A stretch of 64,000 bases of DNA, taken from assembly GCF_024362405.1 (NCBI RefSeq), contig NZ_CP101454.1:3224001-3288000 (forward strand). Direction: 5' to 3'. The DNA comes from Halorarius litoreus. Lineage in GTDB: Archaea > Halobacteriota > Halobacteria > Halobacteriales > Haloarculaceae. Shown here in pieces: positions 51,808 through 61,795 of the stretch. A program made the position numbers and the translations under genes. The notes under the pieces were generated by a model, which did no database searches, had not been told where the DNA came from, and saw only the letters and a list, made by a program, of their open reading frames with translations. The first letter of the stretch is position 1; the number at the start of each line of letters is the position of its first letter.

Positions 51808-52014
51808 ATGCCCGCTCAACAGCCTTCCACGTCCGAAGCCGACTCGCGCCAGAAGGCGACTCTCTTCTGTCCCCACTGCGGTCACGAGAGCGATGTCACC
51901 GGAGATTGGACCGTTCAGACGGAGCATGGTCGCCAAATATTCGACTGCCCAGTCTGTTACACAACTATCACGGAACGCCTCTTGGAGGCCCCGCTGACGG
52001 CCTCGAGTGATTAA
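51808..52014 (+). CDS. Zinc-ribbon protein (68 aa), DUF8106-like
   Basis: A 68-residue protein: MPAQQPSTSEADSRQKATLF then CPHCGHESDVTGDWTVQTEH and IFDCPVCYTTITERLLEAPL. Two CxxC pairs about 27 residues apart form one zinc ribbon. A DUF8106-type assignment is from memory and uncertain. TATA-like ctgtattcactta precedes the start by about 15-25 bases. Confidence 0.7.
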   Translation: MPAQQPSTSEADSRQKATLFCPHCGHESDVTGDWTVQTEHGRQIFDCPVCYTTITERLLEAPLTASSD

Positions 52015-52364
52015 TCCACTACGTTCTCACTCCGCACTATCTCGCAAGACGAGACTTCTTTCGATAGGAACCGGAAATCCGAATCCTTGTCATAGCATTT
52101 CCGGGGCTGGACATAATGTTTCGAACAAGGACGGTTCTCTCAGTAATCTCGTAGTCTCTCTGCTATTGCTCTGGGTAGGTGTGGGTCCAGAAATGGAACA
52201 ACGCGCTTGGGTAGAGGATTGTTGGTCGGGTCGAGCAGTAGCTGAAAGTCGTAGCGAGCAAGGGTGGCGCGTTCGCGCCACCAGACGAAACTGCTATGAT
52301 CAAGCGAGTCGCTAGGAATCGAGCCCCGAGGCGTTCGCTCAACCCCGGGGGTCGCCTCCCCCGT
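52015..52364. other. Intergenic region with a strong hairpin
   Basis: About 350 bases between convergent genes (zinc ribbon and UspA). It contains the hairpin GGTGGCGC-gttc-GCGCCACC at 52263-52282, a plausible bidirectional terminator, and C/G-rich inverted text near 52350-52375. No coding frame is credible. Confidence 0.5.
52263..52282. terminator. Eight-base-pair hairpin with tetraloop
   Basis: GGTGGCGC (52263-52270), loop GTTC, GCGCCACC (52275-52282): a perfect stem between convergent genes. Terminator function is inferred; no U-tract follows on either strand. Confidence 0.35.
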
Positions 52365-53072
52365 CTAGGGGGTGTGGATTCGTTCGCGGCGGACGACGAC
52401 GACAGGACCGAGAGAGTGAACCGCAACCTGTTCGGCGGCCTCCCCAAAGAGGAACGTGCGAAGCGAGGGAGCGCTTTCACCCATGACTACGGCATCGTGA
52501 TCTGTCGCAACTGTTGCGATTGACTGAATTGGCGTCTCGGAGACGATCACGTCTTCCGTGATCGCAGCGGCGTCGAGGCCCCCTTCGCGCAGGTGCCCCG
52601 CCGCCTGGTCCAACATCGAGTCCCCGACGGTAGTCGCGTCCTCCGAGTCCGTGACGTGAAAGAGCGTCACCTTGATGTCGCGTGTCCCGCTCATCGCTGC
52701 GACGAACGTCGCGATTCGTGCGACGTCCACCTCCCCCCGGAGCGGAACGAGACCCCGCTCGATGTGCGTTGCTGGATTCGGGATGAGAATCGCGTCGCAT
52801 CCAGTCTCGTCGGCCACTCGATTCAGCGTTTGCTCCTCGTCGTGGGTGAACACCAACCGTGTCTCTGCGTCACCCCCTGCTTCGCGGAAGACCGCGGCGA
52901 GATCGTCGAGCTTCGCCTGTGCCTGCTCCTCGAACTGCAGCTGCGCCTGTCCCGGCGGCGTCTGCTCGGGGAGGACGTGATAGCCGAGGACGACCACCGG
53001 AAGCGTCGAGAGGAGCCCGATGACTGCGGCCGGAACGCCTTCACCTTCGAGCACTTCAACCGGCACGAGCAC
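52365..53072 (-). CDS. Tandem UspA-domain protein coupled to the amino-acid permease
   Basis: A 235-residue protein if read from GTG 53072 (VLVPVEVLEGEGVPAAVIGL). Two USP-like domains are visible (ADETGCDAILIPNPATHIER; VATDHDAVVMGESAPSLRTF). The natural start is probably ATG 53093, overlapping the permease stop as TAATG, but codon 6 of that frame is TGA (MTESE-stop-TVLVPV). A CGA-to-TGA change would explain it. Established pattern: haloarchaeal APC permeases are often fused or linked to UspA domains. Whether it is translated from the GTG is unknown. Confidence 0.75.
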   Translation of the reverse strand: MLVPVEVLEGEGVPAAVIGLLSTLPVVVLGYHVLPEQTPPGQAQLQFEEQAQAKLDDLAAVFREAGGDAETRLVFTHDEEQTLNRVADETGCDAILIPNPATHIERGLVPLRGEVDVARIATFVAAMSGTRDIKVTLFHVTDSEDATTVGDSMLDQAAGHLREGGLDAAAITEDVIVSETPIQSIATVATDHDAVVMGESAPSLRTFLFGEAAEQVAVHSLGPVVVVRRERIHTP

Positions 53073-53092
53073 GGTTCATTCGGATTCAGTCA

Positions 53093-54564
53093 TTAGATCG
53101 TCCCCTTGAGTGTCACGTCGCGAGCGTAATAGTAGTACCACAGCGCCGAGAGCAACATGATCGCGACGCCGATGAGTTGGGAGGCGAGTTGCATGAATCC
53201 GATAAGAGCGAAACTAGCCATCGCCCCGATTGCAGGGACGACCGGATATCCGGGCACGCGAAAGTCCGGGTCGTACCACTCGGGTTCGTTCCGGCGAAGC
53301 GCGATCAGTGCGACGCACATCAACCCGTACATGACGAGGTGGAGGAACGAGGCGACTTCGGCGAGGATTTCGACCTCGCCGAGCAGGACGAGAGTGAGGA
53401 TCGGGTCGCCGGCCATCCCGAGCGCGACGTGTGGGGTCCCGTATCTGAGGTTGATTCGGCTTGCCCACCGCGGGAGCAGGGCGTCCTTGCTCACCGCGTA
53501 AATCGCTCTGGACGTGCTCAGGATCGACGCGTTCGCGCTCGAGACCGTTGCGAGTAACCCACCGAGGAGGATGGCGAACGCGCCGAGCGGTCCGAGAAAG
53601 CTTTCCGCGACCGTCACCATCGCCGTCTTCCCGAGGGGGGCGAGGCGCTCGCTGCCGAACGCGCTGACCGCCACGAAGACCGTCGCCACGTAGAGGACGC
53701 CCACGATGAGAACCGACCCCACCATCGCGAGCGGGAGATCAGTCCGGGTCGTTTGATTTCACCGGCGACGGTCGCCACCTGCGCGAAGCCGAGATAGGAC
53801 GTGAACACGAGCGCAGCAGTCGTCAGTACGGAAAATGCCCCTTTCGACAGGAACGGCTCACCGATGGGTTCGGGATCGCCAATGAGTCCGAGTGCGGAGA
53901 GCCCACCGAAGGTGAGGAAGGCGACGATGATCGCCAGTAGAATCCCGACGACGCCGTTCTGGAGTTTCGTCGCGTTCTCCGTCCCGGTCGCATTCAACAC
54001 GGTCAGGAACGCGCCGAACACCAGCGCCAGCGGGACGGCGACGTCGAAGCCGCCGAGTGAGACGCCCAGTCTCGCGAGCACGGCGTCCGCGTAGAAGCCG
54101 AAGCCGACGAGGTAGAACGCGGAGGCGAACACCAGCCCGAACCACAGCGAAAGCCCGACGACCGCACCGAACAGCGATTCCATCCCCCGCGAGATGAAGT
54201 AGTAGCCGCCGCCGCTGCGGGGCATCGTCGTCGCCAGTTCCGAGGTCGGGAGGGCGACCAGCAACGCGACCACAGCGCCGATAGCGAACGAACCGGCTGC
54301 CGCGGGGCCAGCCTGTCCAGCAGCGATCCCCGGAAACACGAAGATACCCGCACCGACCATAGTGCCGATCCCGATGGCGATGCCACCGGTCAGCCCGATG
54401 GTGCGCTCGAGTTCGGTCCCCGCTTCGGTGATGGTCGCCTCGTCAGTCGTCTCCGGACGATCGACGATTGGTTTCTCACCATCTCGGTTCGACGATTCGG
54501 CCGGAGGAGCACTCCGCTGTCTACTACATCGGCCAGGTGTAAATGAGTGTGACCCCCACCTCAA
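53093..54564 (-). pseudogene. APC-family amino-acid permease, one frameshift
   Basis: The N-terminal part reads [40 protein letters not shown] (the APC fold core) and [20 protein letters not shown], down to [12 protein letters not shown]. One base is missing near 53744; the sequence resumes as [20 protein letters not shown] and NASILSTSRAIYAVSKDALL to the stop at 53093. The full-length protein would have 12 TM helices. The start is unclear: only a TTG (54564) is in frame upstream of [17 protein letters not shown] sequencing error is possible. Confidence 0.78.
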
Positions 54565-54768
54565 TGGCGTCTCTCATCAGTATCGACAGTCTTGTCCACG
54601 ATAGTGAATCCGATGCTCTCCGATCCGATACGTACAGACCAGACGCAGATGAAAACCGATATCGGAGCGGTGGTTGACGTCGGTTCGGACGTTCCTGATG
54701 ATCGGTAGGATCTCCCAAACGGATTTTTAAGGGATCGCCGAAGAGACTAGTGGAGGCGGGTATTCCAA

Positions 54769-56424
54769 ATGCACACGCTCCCGACGCTACTCAAGTCCGC
54801 TCTCCGTGACCGTACGCGCCGGCAGCGACTCTTACTCATCTACGCCGTCGGTCTCGTCTCGCTCGTGCTCGTTTTTACCGTGACCTACTACTGGGGAATG
54901 CGGACGCTCGAAGACCAACCCCGGTCGATCTTTCAGGCGTTCAATACGGTCATCGAGACGATGACCACGACGGGGTACGGTGCCGATGCGCCGTGGTCGA
55001 CACCGACAATGAACGTGTTCGTCGCGACGATGCAGGTCAGCGGTGTCGTTATCGGGTTCGTCACGTTACGCGTCCTCGTCATCCCGCTGTTCGAACGAAC
55101 GCCGCTCAATCTCGACGACCGTCTCTCGATCAAAACCGACCACGTCGTCGTCGCGGAGTACCAGCGCGACACGGAGGTACTCCTCGACGAACTCGAAGCG
55201 CTCGACGTGGACTACGTGCTAGTCGAATTCGACATCGAGGAAGCCAAGCGTCTCTCGGACGAGGGCTATCAAGCCATCAACGGCGATCCCGAGGAACGGG
55301 CCGATCTCGACCGCGCCAGCATCGAAAAGGCATCATTGCTCATCACCGACGCCGAGGACAGGACCGCGAGCATCGTCCTGACGGCACTCGAGGCCAACGA
55401 AGACCTGCGAGTCATCAGCTTCACGCCCTCGACTCGCCGGAAGGCCGCACTCGCCGAAATCGGCGTCGACCGAAGTATTGCTCCACACGCACTCATCGGT
55501 CAACGGCTCGCCGAGAAAGCGACGACGCCGGTCTCGGTCGACGCCCCGACCGATGGAGAGGCGGTCGCCATCCGCGAGGTACTCGTTCGACGAGAGAGTC
55601 CACTCCACGGCATCCGAGTGGGGGACTCGCCGCTGGCGAGCCACCCGAACCTGACGCTGGTCGCCGGGTGGTTCGACGGGGAGTTACGGCTGCCACCGTC
55701 GCCCGACGACCGACTCACACCCAACACCGTGCTCGTCGTTGCCGGCCCGGAACGTGTGATTGACGACGTGACGAGCGAGATGGCGAACGTTCGGACGGTG
55801 CGGGCCTCGAGGCACTCGCGAATCGTCGTCGCCGGTCTTGGCGAGGGCGGCATCGCCGCTATCGAGGCGCTCCCATCGGACGTACCAACCACAACCATCG
55901 ACGAGTCTGCAGACGGTACTCCTGATATCGTGGGTGACGTCACCGAACCGGAGACACTTCGCGCAGCCAACATCGCCGACGCCTCGGCGCTCGTGGTTAC
56001 TGTCGGCGACGATGCGACGGCACTACTGACGGTGGCGATGGCTCGCTCACTCGCTCCCGACGTGGAGATTCTCGTACGTGTTACTGACACCGAGAAGACG
56101 ACGGCGGCATTCAGAGCCGGTGCCGACTACGTCCTCTCCGTGCAACGGGTGTGTGCACGCCTGGTCGCGGCGGAGGTACACGGTGAACGGGTGATGGATC
56201 CCGTGAGTCAGATCCGACTCGTTCGGGCGGATGCAGGACCGTTCGTGGGCGAGTCGCTAGCGACCGTTCGTCACGGCACTGAACGCGGGTGGACGGTGGT
56301 CGGGTTGGTCCGGGACGGAACTGTCTACACGGACGAAGACACCACGATAGAGCCGGGGGACGAGGTGTTCGTCGCCGGCAGCGACGAGGGAATACAGCGG
56401 TTCGAACGAACCGTGGACACTTGA
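54769..56424 (+). CDS. K+ channel-like protein with two TrkA (RCK) modules
   Basis: A 551-residue protein. Two TM helices (LLLIYAVGLVSLVLVFTVTY and VFVATMQVSGVVIGFVTLRV) flank a pore loop TVIETMTTTGYGADAPW, whose TTGYG is the K+ selectivity filter. Cytoplasmic TrkA-N (KTDHVVVAEYQRDTEVLLDE), TrkA-C, a second TrkA-N (SRIVVAGLGEGGIAAIEALP) and a final TrkA-C follow. The first TrkA-N lacks the classic GxGxxG, having AEYQRD instead. Family knowledge: ligand-gated archaeal potassium channels. Monocistronic; a 200-base gap lies upstream with TATA-like tttttaaggg (54724). Confidence 0.92.
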   Translation: MHTLPTLLKSALRDRTRRQRLLLIYAVGLVSLVLVFTVTYYWGMRTLEDQPRSIFQAFNTVIETMTTTGYGADAPWSTPTMNVFVATMQVSGVVIGFVTLRVLVIPLFERTPLNLDDRLSIKTDHVVVAEYQRDTEVLLDELEALDVDYVLVEFDIEEAKRLSDEGYQAINGDPEERADLDRASIEKASLLITDAEDRTASIVLTALEANEDLRVISFTPSTRRKAALAEIGVDRSIAPHALIGQRLAEKATTPVSVDAPTDGEAVAIREVLVRRESPLHGIRVGDSPLASHPNLTLVAGWFDGELRLPPSPDDRLTPNTVLVVAGPERVIDDVTSEMANVRTVRASRHSRIVVAGLGEGGIAAIEALPSDVPTTTIDESADGTPDIVGDVTEPETLRAANIADASALVVTVGDDATALLTVAMARSLAPDVEILVRVTDTEKTTAAFRAGADYVLSVQRVCARLVAAEVHGERVMDPVSQIRLVRADAGPFVGESLATVRHGTERGWTVVGLVRDGTVYTDEDTTIEPGDEVFVAGSDEGIQRFERTVDT

Positions 56425-56537
56425 GAATCGAACCAAATCGACTGCCGCTCTGCTCTGCTCTCGATATGTCGGATGTTTCTTAGCTTTGTGTTTGCTGCTC
56501 GAGGGTGACGGATACTGGTGGTGACTGGTTACAGAAA

Positions 56538-56580
56538 GTCAAGGAGAAAGCCCACTCCTTTAGGGGTGGGAGAAGTCACT
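56538..56580 (+). mobile_element. Orphan right end of an IS200/IS605-type element
   Basis: AAAGCCCACTCCTTTAGGGG and onward: hairpin CCCACTCC (56551-56558), loop TTTA, GGGGTGGG (56563-56570) followed by AGAAGTCACT. This is the typical 3' end of haloarchaeal IS200/IS605 and IS1341-type elements, downstream of tnpB, where the guide-RNA scaffold ends. No tnpA or tnpB remains on either side. Confidence 0.6.
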
Positions 56581-56595
56581 GAACTCAGGATACAC

Positions 56596-57849
56596 CTACA
56601 GTATCAGGGAGAAGAGGAGATAGGAGCTGACGACTGAGAGCGAGGGTGCGAGGATCCAGAGGATGACGATTCGGCGTGTGGCGGCCGGGTCGAACAAGCT
56701 CTCTGCGCTGAGCTCGTCGATGTGTTCCTCCCCGATCGGGGGAACCGCCGTGTCTCTGTCCCGTCGCCCCGTCCGCTCGCCAGCCGTACTGCTCGCCAGC
56801 TCGCCGATGGTCGGGCTCGTCGGTTCGTCATCCGACCCCGTAGACGCCGCGAGCGCACCCGTGGTGAGGCCCGCAGCCAACTCACGCTCGGTACGTCGGG
56901 TGGCGATCTCCGCGAGCGTGGCGGCGCGACTCGCTCGTCCCCAGCCGAGTCCGATGATACAGCAGGTCGTGCTCACCGCGAGACTCGCCGGGATACCGAG
57001 ATACGAGAGGACGGTGATGATGGTCGCCCCGATGCTCGAGACGACGAGTGCGGCCAGAATCGGGAGGTCGGTGATCCCATCACTGACCGTCGCGAGCGTC
57101 CGCCGGGCGATCGTGAACCCACCAAGGCCGATGGCGGCGACGGCGAGCACGATGCCTTGCTCGATGGTAATCGACCCGTTCCCGACGAGCGGTGCGACCG
57201 CATTCGCGGCGTTCGACGCCCCTGCACTGAACCCCATGTAACACGCGATTGCAATGACCAGAAACGAGCCGACGAGGTCCCGGGAGGCTGCGTTCGTATT
57301 GAGTCGCAAGCGAGAAACGTTGCCCGAGCGATCGAGCTGGACGAGGTGCCGCTCGAAGCGGGTGAACGACATGTGGGCCTCTAACTGAGGGTACAGATAT
57401 CGGCCGACGATGGCACCAGCCGCGAATCCGAGGAGTGGCGCAACGATCCACGCGGAGACGATTGTGAACATCAACGCCTCGTTGAGCGAGTCCGTTGCCA
57501 GACCGAGCCCGACGATTGCACCCACGGCAGTCATCGACGTCGAGGCGGGAACCCCGTAGAGATTCGAGAGCAAGAGTGCCAGACCGGTGAAGAACAGAAC
57601 ACCGACAGTCGCTATTGGCGAGAACTGCACCGCCGGAACGATGCCGTCGCTCATGGTGGCGATGACGTTCCGACCGACCGTCCACGCACCCAGGAACGCG
57701 AAGAGCGTGAACAGGGCTGCGGCAGTGGCCTTTCTGACGAGCCGACTCCCGACGGCCGGTCCGAACGCGACACCGGTCGACGACCCACCGATATTGAATC
57801 CGACGAAGGCAGCCACGAGCAACCCCACGACAACGAGTGTAGATACCAT
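56596..57849 (-). CDS. PiT-family inorganic phosphate transporter
   Basis: A 417-residue membrane protein. Duplicated PiT signature motifs are present: GFNIGGSSTGVAFGPAVGSR near the N-terminus and GFSAGASNAANAVAPLVGNG in the second half, with about ten helices. The central hydrophilic loop (YPQLEAHMSFTRFERHLVQL) and a disordered acidic segment before the last helix are usual. PiT carriers bring in phosphate, or a metal-phosphate complex, with cations. No phosphate regulator is nearby. ATG 57849 is the natural start. Confidence 0.9.
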   Translation of the reverse strand: MVSTLVVVGLLVAAFVGFNIGGSSTGVAFGPAVGSRLVRKATAAALFTLFAFLGAWTVGRNVIATMSDGIVPAVQFSPIATVGVLFFTGLALLLSNLYGVPASTSMTAVGAIVGLGLATDSLNEALMFTIVSAWIVAPLLGFAAGAIVGRYLYPQLEAHMSFTRFERHLVQLDRSGNVSRLRLNTNAASRDLVGSFLVIAIACYMGFSAGASNAANAVAPLVGNGSITIEQGIVLAVAAIGLGGFTIARRTLATVSDGITDLPILAALVVSSIGATIITVLSYLGIPASLAVSTTCCIIGLGWGRASRAATLAEIATRRTERELAAGLTTGALAASTGSDDEPTSPTIGELASSTAGERTGRRDRDTAVPPIGEEHIDELSAESLFDPAATRRIVILWILAPSLSVVSSYLLFSLIL

Positions 57850-58055
57850 CTCAAGTGCGCCCCATCATGCTGGTTCGGTCCGAAGACGTAATGCCGTGTC
57901 CCTCTTGGACGGGCAATGGATGTCGGTCAGTTCTCCCCGACACGCGGCTTCCAAAGAACGGATGTCGGAGTCTCCTCTCGTATCTTCTTGTTTGTGCGAG
58001 CCATGGTCGACAGGCGAGCGAAGAACAAAGTGGGTGTTCGCCGTATCTCTACGTT

Positions 58056-59991
58056 ATGCCAGGAACTGTCACGGAGAAACTCATCGAAGACCACCTCGTC
58101 GAGGGTCGGATGGAGCCGGGCGAAGAAATCGCACTGGGCATCGATCAGACGTTGACCCAGGACGCCACCGGGACGATGGTCATGCTCGAACTCGAAGCCA
58201 TGGACGTCGATCACCTCGAAACCGAGCTCTCCGCCCAGTACGTGGATCACAACCTCATCCAGGAGGACAACAAGAACCCCGATGACCACCTGTTCTTACG
58301 AAGTGCTTGCAACAAGTGGGGGATCTGGTTCTGGCCTGCGGGCAACGGCGTCTCGCACCCCGTCCACCAGGAACGGTTTGGCGTCCCGGGGAAGACGTTG
58401 CTCGGCTCGGACTCGCACACACCAGCCGCGGGTGCGATGGGCATGTTGGCTATCGGAGCCGGCGGTCTCGACGTCGCGATGGCGATGGCAGGCGAGAGCC
58501 CTACCACGTGGACATGCCGGAGGTGTGGGGCGTCGAGCTGCGGGGCGAACTCCCAGAGTGGTGCAGCGCGAAGGACGTCATCCTCGAGATGTTGCGACGC
58601 CACGACGTCGACGGCGGCGTCGGGCGCGTCATCGAATACCACGGCCCTGGGATGGACTCGCTGACCGCGATGGATCGCACGTCATCGCCAACATGGGTAC
58701 CGAACTGGGTGCCACGAGTACCGTGTTCCCGGCCGACGACGCCGTCGAGCGGTTCCTCGGCCAGCAACACCGCGCGGATGAGTTCAAACCGCTCCACGCC
58801 GCCGCCGACGCCGAGTACCACGTGACAGAGACGATTCGACTCGACGAGATCGAGCCCATGATCGCCAAGCCGTCTAGTCCGGGCAACGTCGTTCCGGTGG
58901 CGGACGTGCAGGGCGAGGAGATCTACCAGGCCTACATCGGCTCCAGCGCGAACCCGGGGCTCCGGGACTTCGCTGTTCCGGCGATGATCGTCGATGGACA
59001 GCGAATCCCACCAGAGATCAGCTTCGACGTGAACCCCACCTCTCGGCAAATGCTCCAGAACCTGACTGAGATGGGGTATCTCGGCATGTTGTACGCGAGT
59101 GGTGCCCGCGTCCACCAGGCCGGATGCAACGGCTGTATCGGGATGGGGCAGGCACCTGCCTCTGGTCGGAACAGTTTGCGAACGGTCCCGCGAAACTTCC
59201 CCGGGCGCACCGGCACCCGCGAGGACAGCGTCTTTCTCTGTAGCCCCGAAACTGCGGCCGCCAGTGCACTCACTGGTGAGATCACGGACCCACGCACTCT
59301 CGAGGAGACGCACGGCATTGCGTATCCAAACTGGATTGAGCCCGAGGAGATCATCGTGGACGAGACGGCGCTCAGTGCGCCCCCCGAGACCCCCGGTGGT
59401 GAGCTGGAGAAAGGACCTAACGTGAAGTCCTTACCAGCGTTCAAGCGCGTGCCGGACGCGATTTCGGGCCCAGTGTTGATGAAGGTCGGCGACGACATCT
59501 CGACCGACGAAATCATGCCCGCCGGCTCGGAGGTACTCCCGTACCGGTCGAACATTCCGAAGATCAGCGAGTGGGTGTTCGACCAGATCGAACAGGGATT
59601 CTACAAACGAGCCACCGAGCAGGGCTCGCCGTGGCTGGTGGTCGGTGGGTCGAACTACGGACAAGGGAGTTCTCGCGAGCACGCGGCGCTCGCACCGTAC
59701 TATCTGGGGATGCGGGCCGCACTGGCGGTCAGCTATGCGCGCATTCACTGGCAAAACCTCGTGAACTTCGACATCGTGCCGCTCGAGTTCGCCGACCGGA
59801 GCGACTACGAGGGGATCGATCAGGGTGACATCCTCGAACTCCCCACCGTTCGCGAGGAGCTACAGAAAGGCCACGAAGTCACTGTACGCAACGCCACGCA
59901 GGACACGACGTTCTCGGTTGAGCACAGGTTGAACCCGTGACAGGTAGAGATCGTGCTGCAAGGCGGGCTAATCGAGGACTACAAGAACTAA
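58056..59991 (+). pseudogene. Aconitate hydratase with two frameshifts and one stop
   Basis: The start MPGTVTEKLIEDHLVEGRME and SDSHTPAAGAMGMLAIGAGG (motif around the Fe-S pocket) are clear. Frame 1 breaks near 58500, where one base appears missing; frame 2 carries YHVDMPEVWGVELRGELPEW. It shifts back near 58678 to HVIANMGTELGATSTVFPAD, then GARVHQAGCNGCIGMGQAPA (Fe-S Cys ligands) and SSREHAALAPYYLGM. TGA at 59938-59940 precedes QVEIVLQGGLIEDYKN and TAA at 59989-59991, so the gene once ended there. Each lesion is a C loss or C-to-T. The intact protein would be about 645 residues. Confidence 0.85.
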
Positions 59992-60214
59992 ATCAGAGCA
60001 ATGGCGACCAGTCTGAGTGTCGTTTCAATTGTAGTCTTCGTTCAGGGCCTGACGATACCGATGCTTCTCGATGGACTCGGCGTCGTCACTCGCTCCGAAG
60101 CCGAGGAGGTGTATTCTGCGCGCAGTTCGTCTCGGGCATTCTAGTCTGATGGTCGATGACCTACCGCTCTTGTCATAGCCGCTGTTACGAGATACAGAAG
60201 AATGGTCCTCCGTG

Positions 60215-61795
60215 CTACCCAAGCGTGATTTCGACCAGGGACATCTCGTTCGCAGGAACAACACTTTCGAGGACTGTCTCCACCTCGGACCACGTCTCTG
60301 GCCGGTAGCTATCGATTCCGAAGCTCTCGGCGAATCGCTCGAAGTCGGGGTTCGTCAGTTCGGTTCCGAAGTGTTCACCGGTGTGTGCCACCTGGTTCTC
60401 CGAGATGAGGCCGTAGTCGTCGTCGTTGAACACGACGATCGTATACCCGAGGTCGAGGCGGGTGGCCGTCTCGATTTCGGCCGCATTCATAAGAAACCCA
60501 CCGTCGCCGGTCGCGACGACGACGTTCGCATCGGTCGCGAGATCGGCAGCGATTCCGCCAGGGACGGCGATTCCCATACTCGCCAATCCGTTCGAGATGA
60601 TACACGTGTTGGGTTCGTAGGTGGGGAAACTCTGTGCGATCGCCATCTTGTGACTCCCGACGTCGGAGAGCAGAACGTCTTCGTCAGCCATCGCCTCCCG
60701 GAGGAACGGGAGCGTCCGTTTCACCGAAACCGGGTCGTCAGATTCGGGTTTTCGTTGCACGTCCGCGACGATCCGCTCGCGCAGGTCCTGACACCACTCC
60801 GGTCCAGACGCGGAATCGAGATGCATCCGTAGCTCTCGGAGGACCGTCGAGATGTCCGCGACGATTTCCACGTCCGGATTGTAGTGTCGGTATACTTCTG
60901 CAGGTTCGTGATCGACGTGGATGATGGCCTTATCGAGGTCGGTGTTCCACGAGCGAGGGTCGTGCTCAGCGATGTCGTAGCCGACTGCGAGTACACAGTC
61001 GGCCCGGGAGATCGCCGTCGACGCCTCGGACTGCGGTCCAGAACCGAGCGTCATCAGCGAATTCTCGAGACGATCCGAGACCGCCCCCTTTCCCATGTAC
61101 GTCGCGACGACGGGCATCCCTGCGTGGTCGACCAGTTCGCGCAACCGGTTCGCGGTCGACGTTCGGACGGCACCGTTACCGGCTAGTACCAGCGGGGTGT
61201 CTGCGTCCTCGAGGAGTTCGACGGCGCGGTCGAGCGACCGCTCGTCGGGGGCAGCCCGTCGCACACGTGGCCGAGTTGGGAGCGGCTCTGCATCGAGCTC
61301 TTGCGCTGCCACGTCCTCGGGGAACTCGAGGTGGGTCGCACCGGGTTTCTCGTACTCGGCGAGCTTGAACGCCTTGCGTACCGACTCCGGGATGATCTCG
61401 GCCTCCGTGATCTGGGTGTTCCACTTCACGACCGGCTCGAACATGTGGACGATGTCGAGGGCCTGGTGGCTCTCCTGGTGGAGGCGTTCGAGCCCTCCTT
61501 GTCCCGTAATCGCGACGAGCGGGGACTTGTCGAGATGGGCGTCCGCGACGCCCGTGAGAAGATTCGTGGCACCCGGTCCCAGCGTGGAGAGGCAGACACC
61601 GGCTTCGCCCGTCAACCGACCGTGAACGTCGGCCATGAACGCCGCACCCTGTTCGTGTCGCACCGGGATGAACTGGATGTCCGAATCCCGGAGTGAGAAC
61701 AGCAGGGCCTCGAGTTCCTCTCCCGGAAGCCCGAACACGTACTCGACACCCTCTGTTTCGAGGCATCTGACGAGGAGATCGGACGCCTTCATCAT
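60215..61795 (-). CDS. ThDP-dependent enzyme, acetolactate-synthase-like; candidate 2-oxoglutarate decarboxylase
   Basis: A 526-residue ThDP enzyme starting MMKASDLLVRCLETEGVEYV. The catalytic Glu is in PVRHEQGAAFMADVHGRL (about residue 48). The ThDP-Mg motif is ATGDGGFLMNAAEIETATRL (GDG about residue 430) with VVFNDDDYGL closing it. Length is below the usual 560-590 of biosynthetic acetolactate synthase and no regulatory small subunit is adjacent. The gene starts within the stop of a SSADH gene (4-base overlap). That pairing matches the cyanobacterial 2-oxoglutarate decarboxylase/SSADH TCA bypass. Acetolactate synthase remains an alternative. Confidence 0.75.
   Translation of the reverse strand: MMKASDLLVRCLETEGVEYVFGLPGEELEALLFSLRDSDIQFIPVRHEQGAAFMADVHGRLTGEAGVCLSTLGPGATNLLTGVADAHLDKSPLVAITGQGGLERLHQESHQALDIVHMFEPVVKWNTQITEAEIIPESVRKAFKLAEYEKPGATHLEFPEDVAAQELDAEPLPTRPRVRRAAPDERSLDRAVELLEDADTPLVLAGNGAVRTSTANRLRELVDHAGMPVVATYMGKGAVSDRLENSLMTLGSGPQSEASTAISRADCVLAVGYDIAEHDPRSWNTDLDKAIIHVDHEPAEVYRHYNPDVEIVADISTVLRELRMHLDSASGPEWCQDLRERIVADVQRKPESDDPVSVKRTLPFLREAMADEDVLLSDVGSHKMAIAQSFPTYEPNTCIISNGLASMGIAVPGGIAADLATDANVVVATGDGGFLMNAAEIETATRLDLGYTIVVFNDDDYGLISENQVAHTGEHFGTELTNPDFERFAESFGIDSYRPETWSEVETVLESVVPANEMSLVEITLG

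Noticed and set aside
59938..59940. TGA recoding (selenocysteine) in aconitase, ferredoxin or UspA
   Set aside because: No SECIS-like structure and no Cys-equivalent positions. A CGA-to-TGA change explains all three.
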